Part shown: positions 29,051 through 38,092 of the stretch, piece after piece
Position numbering within the stretch: the first letter of the stretch is position 1
Layout of the letters: every line of letters starts with the position of its first letter
Assembly: GCA_022822545.1 (NCBI GenBank)
Contig: JAJEBE010000049.1
Location: 1 to 64,000, forward strand
DNA length: 64,000 bases
Source of the DNA: Anaerolineae bacterium
GTDB taxonomy: Bacteria; Chloroflexota; Anaerolineae; Aggregatilineales; Phototrophicaceae
Direction of reading: 5' to 3'
Program-made: the position numbers and the translations under genes
Notes under the pieces: model-generated
Told to the model about the DNA's origin: nothing
Database searches by the model: none
What the model saw: only the letters and a program-made list of their open reading frames with translations

Positions 29051-31585
29051 ATGTCCGATACGGTGAAGATCAACATCGATGGGACAGATTATGAAGTAGC
29101 GGCCGGATCGAATCTGGTGGATGCCGCGAAGTGGCACGCCGGCAACGACATTCCGGTCTTCTGCTATCATCCCAAGATGGACCCGGTGGGCATGTGCCGG
29201 ATGTGCCTAGTGGAATTGGGCACACCGGCGAGAGATCGCGCCACGGGCGATATTGTGCTCAATGACGACGGGTCGCCACAAATCCGCTACTTCCCCAAAT
29301 TGCAGACGGCTTGCACCACCACTGTCAGCGACGGCATGCATATCAAAACGAATACGCAGCAAGTGATTGACGCGCGTAACGATGTGCTGGAGTTCCTGCT
29401 CAGCAGCCACCCGCTGGACTGCCCCATCTGCGACAAGGGCGGCGAGTGCCCGTTGCAGAACTTGACGATGCGGCATGGTCCGCAAGCATCAAGAATGTAT
29501 TTTGAAGACAAGCAATTATTGGAGAAACATTATCCGCTTGGCGACCTCATCTTTCTGGACCAAGAGCGCTGCATTCAATGCGCGCGCTGCGTTCGCTTTC
29601 AAGATGAAATTGTGGGAGATGATGTGCTGGCTTTCCATGAACGTGGGCGGCGTCTGCAAATCATTACCAATTCCGACCCCGGTTTCGATACCTATTTCAG
29701 TGGCAACACGACTGATATTTGTCCGGTCGGCGCATTGACCACGGCCGACTTCCGCTTTGGCGCCCGGCCCTGGGAATTGACCGACGTGCCGAGCATCTCG
29801 CCTTGGGATGCGGCCGGCGAGAATATCACCCTCAGCATGCGCTTGGATCGTGACTTTGGCGGCAAGGCGCTTATCAAGCGGGTGATGCCGCGACAGAATG
29901 AACTGGTCAACGAAATCTGGATCAGCGACAAGACCCGCTTCGGGCACCATTTCACGCGTAGCGACGATCGGCTGGTTACGGCGCAGATCAGGACAGGCGA
30001 TGCTCTGCGTGAGTCGAATTGGGATAGCGCTGTTTCTGAGATTGCCCAGATCTTGCGAGATGCGGGCGGCGATGTGGCCGCGATCGCCGGCAGCGGCATG
30101 TCGAACGAAGACTTGTGGGAATTGCGGCGACTGATGGAAGGGCTCGGCAGTTCCCGGTTGGGGGCTTGGCCCCCGACGCATGGCGGCGCGGAAGCGGTTG
30201 CTGAAGTCGGCGTGGGCTTTGGTACGAACCTGGGTCAGTTGGGCAAAGGCGATGCCATATTGGTAATCGCCTGCGACCTGGAGGAAGAAGTGCCGATTTG
30301 GCGCTTGCGCTTGAAACAGGCGCAGGATCGTGGCGCCTACCTGGTCGTCGCCAACGCGCGTGATACGCGGCTGGAAGACTTCGCCGTGCAAGGCGCGCGC
30401 AATGACAGAGTCGTGGAAGGCGATGCGGTTCGCTACGGCGCCGGTGAAGCCGTCGGCGTCATGCGTGACCTCAAGAAGTCGCACAAGAAAATCGCCGAGC
30501 GTTTGAGCAAGGCGGAGAACCTTGTGATCGTTGCCGGCGCCGAGGGGCTGACGCTGGCTGGCAGCCGCGCGCTGGCACAGGCCGCCCGCAACTTTTTGGC
30601 CGAAAGCGGTCACGCTGGGACACGGAATAGCGGTCTGCTCTCGCCGCTGCCGGGCGCAAATGGCATGGGGCTGCACTATCTGGGCTTCAGGCCCGATGCC
30701 AGCCTGGATATCGCGGCCAGCCCGCCGAAGGTGCTGCTTGTGGCGCAGGCCGAGTTGTTTGATGACGATCCGGCCGCGCGCGCCTGGCTCAGCCAGGTTG
30801 AAACCGTGATTTACGCCAATTTCTTTGATGACGGCATCTCGGAGTTTGCCGATTTTGTTTTGCCGCTCCAGACCTTCGCCGAGCGCGATGGCAGCTTTGT
30901 CAACGGCGAACGGCGGGTACAGCGCTTCACCCTGGCGCAAGGTCCGGTAGGGCAAGCGCTGCCGGCCTGGAAGCTCTTCGGCAGCATCCGCCAAGAAATG
31001 GGCATGAGCCATCTCAAACCATCGGCGGCGGCGGTGATGCTGGAAATCAGCAAGAATGTCAGCGTTTTCGAGGGGATGCGTTACAAGGCGCTGGCGCAAG
31101 TCAAGCGGCAGTTCCCCGATGTCGGCGGTCGCGACCAGTATTACGGCGGCACCGCTTACACGAACACCGGCGGCGTCGGCATTCAAATCCCGGCGATTGC
31201 TGACGATGACAAGAAGCTCAAGCCGGTTGACCTGGCCGAGAGTGACGATGTGGTCGCTGCCGACGGCGAGGTGTTGATCATGCCGATCATGCGACTTTAC
31301 AATCGGCAGCGCAATTTTCGCCCGTCCCTGTTGCTGGAGCCGCGGATCCTGGCGCCTTACGCCATCATTCATCCGGCTGACGCGCAGGCCCTCGGCATCA
31401 TTCAGGGCGATGTCATCGACATTTCAGCCGGCGATTCGATCATACGCGCGCGGGCGTCGGTGAGTGACGAGATAGCCGCTGGCGTCGTAGCGCTGCCGCG
31501 ACATATGACGGACGCGGCTGCCCCCATGTCAATATGCAGCGGAGCAATTAGCCGGGTCGCGCAAGCGGTCGCTTCGGCGGACTGA
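29051..31585 (+). CDS. nuoG: NADH-quinone oxidoreductase subunit G
   Basis: 844 aa; HPKMDPVGMCRMCLVELGTPA, SSHPLDCPICDKGGECPLQNLTMRHGP, QERCIQCARCVRFQDEIVGDDVLAFHERG, GNTTDICPVGALTTADFRFGARPWEL. Confidence 0.95.
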   Translation: MSDTVKINIDGTDYEVAAGSNLVDAAKWHAGNDIPVFCYHPKMDPVGMCRMCLVELGTPARDRATGDIVLNDDGSPQIRYFPKLQTACTTTVSDGMHIKTNTQQVIDARNDVLEFLLSSHPLDCPICDKGGECPLQNLTMRHGPQASRMYFEDKQLLEKHYPLGDLIFLDQERCIQCARCVRFQDEIVGDDVLAFHERGRRLQIITNSDPGFDTYFSGNTTDICPVGALTTADFRFGARPWELTDVPSISPWDAAGENITLSMRLDRDFGGKALIKRVMPRQNELVNEIWISDKTRFGHHFTRSDDRLVTAQIRTGDALRESNWDSAVSEIAQILRDAGGDVAAIAGSGMSNEDLWELRRLMEGLGSSRLGAWPPTHGGAEAVAEVGVGFGTNLGQLGKGDAILVIACDLEEEVPIWRLRLKQAQDRGAYLVVANARDTRLEDFAVQGARNDRVVEGDAVRYGAGEAVGVMRDLKKSHKKIAERLSKAENLVIVAGAEGLTLAGSRALAQAARNFLAESGHAGTRNSGLLSPLPGANGMGLHYLGFRPDASLDIAASPPKVLLVAQAELFDDDPAARAWLSQVETVIYANFFDDGISEFADFVLPLQTFAERDGSFVNGERRVQRFTLAQGPVGQALPAWKLFGSIRQEMGMSHLKPSAAAVMLEISKNVSVFEGMRYKALAQVKRQFPDVGGRDQYYGGTAYTNTGGVGIQIPAIADDDKKLKPVDLAESDDVVAADGEVLIMPIMRLYNRQRNFRPSLLLEPRILAPYAIIHPADAQALGIIQGDVIDISAGDSIIRARASVSDEIAAGVVALPRHMTDAAAPMSICSGAISRVAQAVASAD

Positions 31586-31603
31586 TAATAGAGGAAGACA
31601 GGT

Positions 31604-33172
31604 ATGAGCCGTAATCTGAAAATCGGCATTGGCGTAGTCGCAGTCGCTCTGTTCGGCCTCGTCGTCGTTGTAGCGCTGGTTCTCGCCAATCTCGGCGCGA
31701 TCGCGACCTGGATCGGCTTTGATGACGCCGGCAACCTGGATGGGCGCCAAGGCGCGATCGGCATGCTGCTGAACCCGGAACCGCGCGTGCAGAATGTGAT
31801 TCAATGCGAAGACGACGCTGGCTGCTCGGCGCTCTGGCCAATCATATTTGCCGCTGGTTTCGCCTTTGTCATCGTCACCGGCTTCGCTTATACCACCTTG
31901 CTGGAACGGCGCTTGCTGGCATTCTTGCAGCATCGCGTTGGTCCGAATCGCGTTGGTCCGCTGGGTTTCATGCAGCCGGCGGCTGACGGCCTCAAGCTCG
32001 TTTTCAAAGAGGACTTGATGCCGGCCGGCGCGGACAAGTGGGTTTTCCGCCTGGCGCCCATGATCAAGGTGGTTCCGATTTTGATGATCGCCGCGGTTAT
32101 ACCGATGGGGCCTGATCTGGTGATACCCTGGTTTGCGCCGTCGCTCGGCGATGTCTGGTATCAGGTGCCGCAGGGTTTGGTCGATTCCAATGTGGGCATC
32201 CTTTGGGTGATCGCGATTACCAGCATCGCGACCTATGGCGTGGTATTGGCGGGCTGGTCCAGCGACAACAAGTACGCCATGTTGGGCGCGCTGCGGGCAT
32301 CAGCCCAGATGATTAGCTACGAGCTCAGCATGGGCTTGACACTGGCCGTGCCCGTCATGATCGTGGGCAGTATGGCCATCGGCGATATCATCGACGCGCA
32401 GCGCAACATCTGGGATTGGTTCGTTTTCCAGAATCCACTGGCGGCGGCGGTCTTGATTCTAGCGCTCTTGGCGGAAACCAACCGCGCGCCCTTTGATTTG
32501 ACCGAAGCCGAGCAAGAATTGACTCAAGGTTATATGACCGAATACAGCGGCATGAAATTCGCCCTGTTTATGATGGCGGAATACCTAGGCATGATCGCTG
32601 TTAGCTTGGTGGCGGCGGCGGTATTCTTCGGCGGCTACCACCTCTGGCCGATGGATGGCTTGCCAGTATTGGCGCCGGTCATTTTCATTGGCAAGGTCTT
32701 CCTCATGTTATGCGGCATGATCTGGATTCGGGCGACTCTGCCGCGCATCCGCTATGACCGCTTGATGCAGTTCGGCTGGAAAGTCATGATTCCGCTAGCG
32801 CTGCTGGCGGTCGCCTGGACGGCTGTTTCGATAGTCGTGGGCGATGCCATGGGCGGCGATGCCTATCCCGTTATCTCCGGCGCAGTATTCGTGATAGTGC
32901 TGGTCATCGGCGGTTTGGCGCTGCGCCGTATGAGCCGCGACCAAGACATTGAAGAAGCGATCCCGCTGGAAGACGACCCGGCCTATACTGGCGAGCGGCG
33001 CGGCCTGGGCTGGGCGCTGGTGCATCTGGTCGGCATGTTAATCGCGATTCCGCTGGTTCAAATCCGCTTTCTGGTAAGATCGCTGGAAGGAATGGCGAGC
33101 TTCGGGCGCACGCCGGAAGAAGATCGCTTGCTTGAAAGTGGCGAGACAGCGCTCAAACGAGCGGGCGATTGA
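31604..33172 (+). CDS. nuoH: NADH-quinone oxidoreductase subunit H with N- and C-terminal extensions
   Basis: 522 aa; LERRLLAFLQHRVGPNRVGPLGFMQPAADGLKLVFKEDLMP, AETNRAPFDLTEAEQELTQGYMTEYSGMKFALFMMAEYL, WIRATLPRIRYDRLMQFGWKVMIP. Confidence 0.95.
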   Translation: MSRNLKIGIGVVAVALFGLVVVVALVLANLGAIATWIGFDDAGNLDGRQGAIGMLLNPEPRVQNVIQCEDDAGCSALWPIIFAAGFAFVIVTGFAYTTLLERRLLAFLQHRVGPNRVGPLGFMQPAADGLKLVFKEDLMPAGADKWVFRLAPMIKVVPILMIAAVIPMGPDLVIPWFAPSLGDVWYQVPQGLVDSNVGILWVIAITSIATYGVVLAGWSSDNKYAMLGALRASAQMISYELSMGLTLAVPVMIVGSMAIGDIIDAQRNIWDWFVFQNPLAAAVLILALLAETNRAPFDLTEAEQELTQGYMTEYSGMKFALFMMAEYLGMIAVSLVAAAVFFGGYHLWPMDGLPVLAPVIFIGKVFLMLCGMIWIRATLPRIRYDRLMQFGWKVMIPLALLAVAWTAVSIVVGDAMGGDAYPVISGAVFVIVLVIGGLALRRMSRDQDIEEAIPLEDDPAYTGERRGLGWALVHLVGMLIAIPLVQIRFLVRSLEGMASFGRTPEEDRLLESGETALKRAGD

Positions 33173-33224
33173 CGGGCCTTCGTAGATTTCTGACCGAGAA
33201 CATTGAACCGAGGGGTTGCACAGG

Positions 33225-33719
33225 ATGAATGTAGTTAAGGGTTTTGCCACAACCTTAAAGCACTTGATGGATGATGCGGTTACCGTGCAGTATCCGGAAC
33301 AGGTGCAGAAATTTCACGATCGTTACAAGGGGCGGCACCATTTGCGCCGTTACGAAAACGGCCTGGAAAAGTGCATCGGCTGTTCGCTCTGCGCGGCCGC
33401 TTGCCCGGCCGACGCCATTTGGGTGGAAGCGGCGGAAAACACCGATGACGAGCGTTACAGCCCGGGCGAACGCTATGCCAAGACCTACGAGATCAACATG
33501 CTCCGCTGCATCTTCTGCGGCTACTGCGAAGACGCCTGCCCGACCGAAGCGATCCAGCTCGGTCATGAACACCAGATGTCCTTTACAGACCGGCGCGATG
33601 CGATCTATGTCAAAGACATGTTGATTGACCCGCCGCTGGAAGATGCGCCGGGTACGCCTCAGGCGGTAAAGCCGGGAAGCTTCGATCGGTCGATACCCGA
33701 TATGGAAGATCCGTCCTAG
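33225..33719 (+). CDS. nuoI: NADH-quinone oxidoreductase subunit I
   Basis: Two 4Fe-4S motifs CIGCSLCAAACPADAI and CIFCGYCEDACPTEAI; ATG at 33225. Confidence 0.96.
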   Translation: MNVVKGFATTLKHLMDDAVTVQYPEQVQKFHDRYKGRHHLRRYENGLEKCIGCSLCAAACPADAIWVEAAENTDDERYSPGERYAKTYEINMLRCIFCGYCEDACPTEAIQLGHEHQMSFTDRRDAIYVKDMLIDPPLEDAPGTPQAVKPGSFDRSIPDMEDPS

Positions 33720-33816
33720 CGACGCCAAATCGGTCGTGATTCAAGTTTTGTAAATTGAAGAGCGACGCCATTTGTGCTAAAGTGCGCAATCGCATTTATC
33801 TTGGGAATTAGCTCGT

Positions 33817-35205
33817 ATGGAATGGTTGTTTCTGGTCGTGAGTTTTGTGGCGGTCCTGGCGGCTGGCATGATGCTGACGCGGCAAAACGCAGTACATAGC
33901 GCTCTATTTCTCATTGTCAATTTTGGCTGCGTGGCCTTCCTCTATTTGATGCTGGATGCGCCCTTCCTGGCCATGGTGCAGGTGACAGTGTACACCGGCG
34001 CCATCATGGTTCTTTTCTTGTTCGTCATTATGCTGCTCGGCGCAGAGGCGACCACCGATACCTCCGGGCGCATGCGTTGGCTGGGTTTCGCCGGCACCGC
34101 TGTCGCCATCATACTCTTGTTGATCTTTGCCTTTCCCCTCGCGTCAGATATGCTGACCGACGAGATTGTCGAGCCGCCTGAGACCAGCGCGCGACTGCGC
34201 GTCATCAACGCGATACCGGGTGGCGATAGCGAGTCCGTCACAATCATGGACATGGGAAGGTCCATTACCTTGGAAGGCATCGTCACAGGCAGCGTTCTGT
34301 TCGACGGGACTGACGATGCTTTGGATGACTTGCGCATTGATGATGTCGTATATGATTATGGGCGTGACGCGACTCAACACTATACTGTATTGCCGGCCGG
34401 CGAATATAACGTGATTGCCGGAGTTGAACTCGCCGGATTCGCCACAAGCCCATTGCTGATAGAAGCCGTAACCTTGACTGCTGATTCCGCGCATTCTGTG
34501 GTTTTCTACGAAAATGTTGAGGGCATCGTTGATGTTGTGCTGATGGAAGATGATGTCAGCGCGCCCGCTGTGGGAAAGATGCGGCTTACGGTCTTCAATG
34601 CGGTGACAGATAAGCAGGTTTCGCTAATTGACATCGGTCAATACACGACGCGAGGCAGCCTGTGTGAAGACGATTCCTGCAGTTCGCTGATTCCCCATCG
34701 GGTCTTGATTGAAGAATTGCCGGCCGGCCAGCAGACCAGCCTTGAGCTGGAAGAAGGGTCGTACAACCTGGCTTTCGTCGATCAGGATCAGGCGGTATTG
34801 CGGACGCTTGCCGATTATGGCGCCGAACGCGGAATCATCGAAACGCGCGTCTTCGTGCGGGAACCGGGTGTCCCGGGCAGCGAGCCAAGTTATCGCGCCG
34901 CGGTCTTCAATGCCATCGCGATCCCGGCTTTCGGCAGTCCGGAGGCTGTGGGGCAGGTCCTGTTCATTGAGTATGTGCTGCCGGTGATGCTGGTTGGCAT
35001 GCTGCTTTTGGTAGCGTTGATCGGCGTCATCGTCCTGGCGCGGCCGGACGCCCTGGCGCAAGCCGAACGCCGTCGGATCAATCGGCGCCGGCGTGTCAAC
35101 CGCCCGCTGGTCAGCGTGATTTCGCAGCAGACCGGCTCGGATGTATTAAGCGGCGACTATATGGCGAAGTTGACCGGCGGCTCAGATGACAGCGCTGACG
35201 ACTAG
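33817..35205 (+). CDS. nuoJ: NADH-quinone oxidoreductase subunit J with large extracytoplasmic insertion
   Basis: 462 aa; NuoJ core NAVHSALFLIVNFGCVAFLYLMLDAPFLAMVQVTVYTGAIMVLFLFVIMLLG and LFIEYVLPVMLVGMLLLVALIGVIVLARPD, separated by about 260 hydrophilic residues. Confidence 0.93.
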   Translation: MEWLFLVVSFVAVLAAGMMLTRQNAVHSALFLIVNFGCVAFLYLMLDAPFLAMVQVTVYTGAIMVLFLFVIMLLGAEATTDTSGRMRWLGFAGTAVAIILLLIFAFPLASDMLTDEIVEPPETSARLRVINAIPGGDSESVTIMDMGRSITLEGIVTGSVLFDGTDDALDDLRIDDVVYDYGRDATQHYTVLPAGEYNVIAGVELAGFATSPLLIEAVTLTADSAHSVVFYENVEGIVDVVLMEDDVSAPAVGKMRLTVFNAVTDKQVSLIDIGQYTTRGSLCEDDSCSSLIPHRVLIEELPAGQQTSLELEEGSYNLAFVDQDQAVLRTLADYGAERGIIETRVFVREPGVPGSEPSYRAAVFNAIAIPAFGSPEAVGQVLFIEYVLPVMLVGMLLLVALIGVIVLARPDALAQAERRRINRRRRVNRPLVSVISQQTGSDVLSGDYMAKLTGGSDDSADD

Positions 35206-35224
35206 CTGCGGAAGAGGGTAGGCG

Positions 35225-35533
35225 ATGAACCCAATCGGCACCGAGCCCTACATCGTACTCAGCATGGTGCTTTTCCTGATGGGGGCGCTGGGCGTCCTCA
35301 TGCGGCGCAATGCCATCCTGCTCTTCATGTCGGTTGAGTTGATGCTGAATTCGGCGAACCTGGCGCTGGTGGCCTTCGCCCGCGAATGGGGCCAGGTCAA
35401 TGGGCACGTCTTCGTGTTCTTTGTGATGACGGTGGCGGCGGCTGAAGTCGCTATCGGTTTAGCTTTGATCGTAAATATTTTCCGCGAACGCCAAAGCATC
35501 AATATTGACGAATTGCGCCAGATGCAAGGCTAG
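35225..35533 (+). CDS. nuoK: NADH-quinone oxidoreductase subunit K
   Basis: 102 aa; [37 protein letters not shown]. Confidence 0.96.
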   Translation: MNPIGTEPYIVLSMVLFLMGALGVLMRRNAILLFMSVELMLNSANLALVAFAREWGQVNGHVFVFFVMTVAAAEVAIGLALIVNIFRERQSINIDELRQMQG

Positions 35534-35563
35534 CGGACCGCCGTCGAAAGAGGCGCTAACGGT

Positions 35564-38077
35564 ATGGAAAATCTTCCACTCATGGTTCCCTTGGTGATAT
35601 TCGTTCCGGCGCTCGGGGCGATTATCAACTTCTTCTTTGGCGCGCGTCTTGGGGAGAAGTGGTCAGGCTATATCGGCTGCTTCGCATCCATTTTTGCCTT
35701 CATTGTTTCGCTATTTCTTCTGTCTTGGGTGACCGGCACCAACGGCAGCGCGGCCGTGGTCAACCCGCCATTCTTTGATGGCTGGCTGCGCATCGAATCG
35801 ATCGGCCTGGACATTTCCTGGCAGATGCGGGTGGATTCGCTCAGCGTGACGATGATGCTGGTCGTCACCGGCGTCGGCTCCCTAATTCATATGTACGCCC
35901 GCGGTTATATGCATGGCGACAAGTGGTATCCGCGTTTCTTCGCCTATTTGAATATGTTCCTCGCCTTCATGTTGATCCTGGTGACGGCGAACAACTTCCT
36001 CATGCTATTTGTCGGCTGGGAGGGGGTTGGGCTTTGCTCCTTCCTGTTAATCGGCTTCTGGTGGGATAAGAAAGCGCCGGAAGGCTGGAAGAACAGCAAC
36101 GCGGCGCGCAAGGCATTCATCGTCAATCGCATCGGCGACTTCGGCCTGCTGATGGCGATGTTCTTGATCTTCTGGACCTTTCGAACGCTCGACTTCGTCA
36201 AGGCGGGCGAACTGCCTAATACAGAACCGAAGTATCTGGTGCATTGGCGCGAGCACAATGGCTTGCTGGCGCACGAGAGCGATACGGACCACAGCGAGGA
36301 AACGGACGCCGCTGGCGAAGACGACTATGCCGATGGGGGGCACGGCGCGCAATATGAGTGTGTGCCCGCGGATGCCCAGTCCCACGGAGATGACCACGCC
36401 GACGACGAGCACAGCGGCGACTATGGCGAGTCGAACCCCCTTGCGAAGGATATCCGCGCTCTCTACTGCGACAATCACCGCTTTGATACCGATCTTCTCG
36501 GCGTCTTCGGGCAGACCACCGAGCGCTTCGGCAATGGCGAGGTCGTGGACTTCGGCGGCTTCCAGATTGCCTTCGAGGATGTGATCTTCTTGATTGCGCT
36601 GTTCATGCTGCTTGGGGTGACCGGCAAGTCGGCGCAGATCCCGCTCTTTATCTGGCTGCCGGACGCGATGGCGGGCCCCACGCCGGTCAGCGCCTTGATT
36701 CACGCCGCCACGATGGTCACGGCTGGCGTCTATCTCATGGTGCGGTCGAATGTATTTTTGTGGGAACTCAACCACGCCGGTTATGTGCTGGGCTTGATTA
36801 TCACCCTGGTCGGCGCGGGAACGGCGCTGGTCGCTGGTTTCATCGCGCTGGGGCAATGGGACATCAAGCGCGTGCTGGCCTATTCGACGATATCGCAGCT
36901 TGGCTTTATGGTGGCGGCGGTAGGCATCGGCGCTCACGTCGCCGCGATGTTCCACCTGGTCACGCACGCCGTGTTCAAAGCCCTGCTCTTCCTCGGCAGC
37001 GGCTCCGTCATCCACGGCGTTGAGCATGGGCATCATCACGCGCACGATCACGGACACGGCGATGACCACGGCGGTCATCACGAGGACTTCGACCCGCAAG
37101 ATATGCGGAATATGGGTGGCCTGCGTAAGCGCATGCCAATCACTTATCTCACATATCTGGTTGGAACATTGGGCTTGGCGGGGATCTTCCCCTTCGCCGG
37201 CTTCTGGTCGAAGGACGAGATTTTGGCCGATGCCTGGTTCGAAGGCTTTGAGCTGAACGAAACCAGCGGATTCATCGCCTTCGGTGTGCTGTTGGTCGCG
37301 GCTGCCTTCACCGCCTTCTACATGTGGCGGCAGGTAGTGCTGGTCTTCTTTGACGACGCCCGCAGCGAAGCGGCTGAACGCGCGCCGGAAAGCAGCGGCG
37401 CCATGCTGCTGCCCCTGGTTATTCTGGCGATATTCACTTGCGTCATCGGCTTGATTAATGTGCCAAAAGCGACGCCAATATTTGACGGAATCTACCATCC
37501 CTACGAATTCAAGCACTTCCTCGAGCACAGCCTGGTCAGCGTCTCCCGCGGCCACACGCTGGACTTCAATCTGCTGATCGCCGGCATTGCCCTGGCTTTA
37601 GGCATCGTCTCGATTGTCATCGCCCACCGCGTCTACAAAGGCAAGGGCCTGGCGAGCGGCAACCGCGATCAATTGGAGACCAGCGCGCCCTCAAGCGGTC
37701 TCTTCAAGCTGGCGAACGCACGCCTGTATTGGGACGAATTCTACGCCGCTCTCATCGAGAAACCCTTTAATCGGCTGGCCGATTTCCTGGCTGACCGCGT
37801 GGATTGGGAGTTCCTGCACGATTACTTCCACGATCGGATCATCAAGCGAGGCTTCGATACGATCGGAGATATTCTCAGCAAGCCTATCGACCTAGGCATC
37901 GTTGATGGCGCGGTCAATGGCGTCGGCCTTTTCGTGCAGCGCGCGGCCAATTGGATGCGCCGTTCGCAGACCGGCTATGTACGCCTTTACGCGGTCGTGC
38001 TCTTCATCGGGGTTGTCGTTGTGATCTTGGTCATGCTCATACCATTTATTCAGGCTCTGCTCCAAAGTGGCGCTTAA
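35564..38077 (+). CDS. nuoL: NADH-quinone oxidoreductase subunit L with acidic/His-rich insertions
   Basis: 837 aa; GWEGVGLCSFLLIGFWW, LLGVTGKSAQIPLFIWLPDAMAGPTPVSALIHAATMVTAGVYLMVR, FPFAGFWSKDEIL. Confidence 0.96.
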   Translation: MENLPLMVPLVIFVPALGAIINFFFGARLGEKWSGYIGCFASIFAFIVSLFLLSWVTGTNGSAAVVNPPFFDGWLRIESIGLDISWQMRVDSLSVTMMLVVTGVGSLIHMYARGYMHGDKWYPRFFAYLNMFLAFMLILVTANNFLMLFVGWEGVGLCSFLLIGFWWDKKAPEGWKNSNAARKAFIVNRIGDFGLLMAMFLIFWTFRTLDFVKAGELPNTEPKYLVHWREHNGLLAHESDTDHSEETDAAGEDDYADGGHGAQYECVPADAQSHGDDHADDEHSGDYGESNPLAKDIRALYCDNHRFDTDLLGVFGQTTERFGNGEVVDFGGFQIAFEDVIFLIALFMLLGVTGKSAQIPLFIWLPDAMAGPTPVSALIHAATMVTAGVYLMVRSNVFLWELNHAGYVLGLIITLVGAGTALVAGFIALGQWDIKRVLAYSTISQLGFMVAAVGIGAHVAAMFHLVTHAVFKALLFLGSGSVIHGVEHGHHHAHDHGHGDDHGGHHEDFDPQDMRNMGGLRKRMPITYLTYLVGTLGLAGIFPFAGFWSKDEILADAWFEGFELNETSGFIAFGVLLVAAAFTAFYMWRQVVLVFFDDARSEAAERAPESSGAMLLPLVILAIFTCVIGLINVPKATPIFDGIYHPYEFKHFLEHSLVSVSRGHTLDFNLLIAGIALALGIVSIVIAHRVYKGKGLASGNRDQLETSAPSSGLFKLANARLYWDEFYAALIEKPFNRLADFLADRVDWEFLHDYFHDRIIKRGFDTIGDILSKPIDLGIVDGAVNGVGLFVQRAANWMRRSQTGYVRLYAVVLFIGVVVVILVMLIPFIQALLQSGA

Positions 38078-38092
38078 GGAGAACGCGTTCCC

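Noticed and set aside
29516-31372. 618-aa minus-strand ORF
   Set aside because: Antisense to nuoG, no recognisable domain.
36047-37555. 502-aa minus-strand ORF
   Set aside because: Antisense to nuoL, including its low-complexity insertion; no domain signal.
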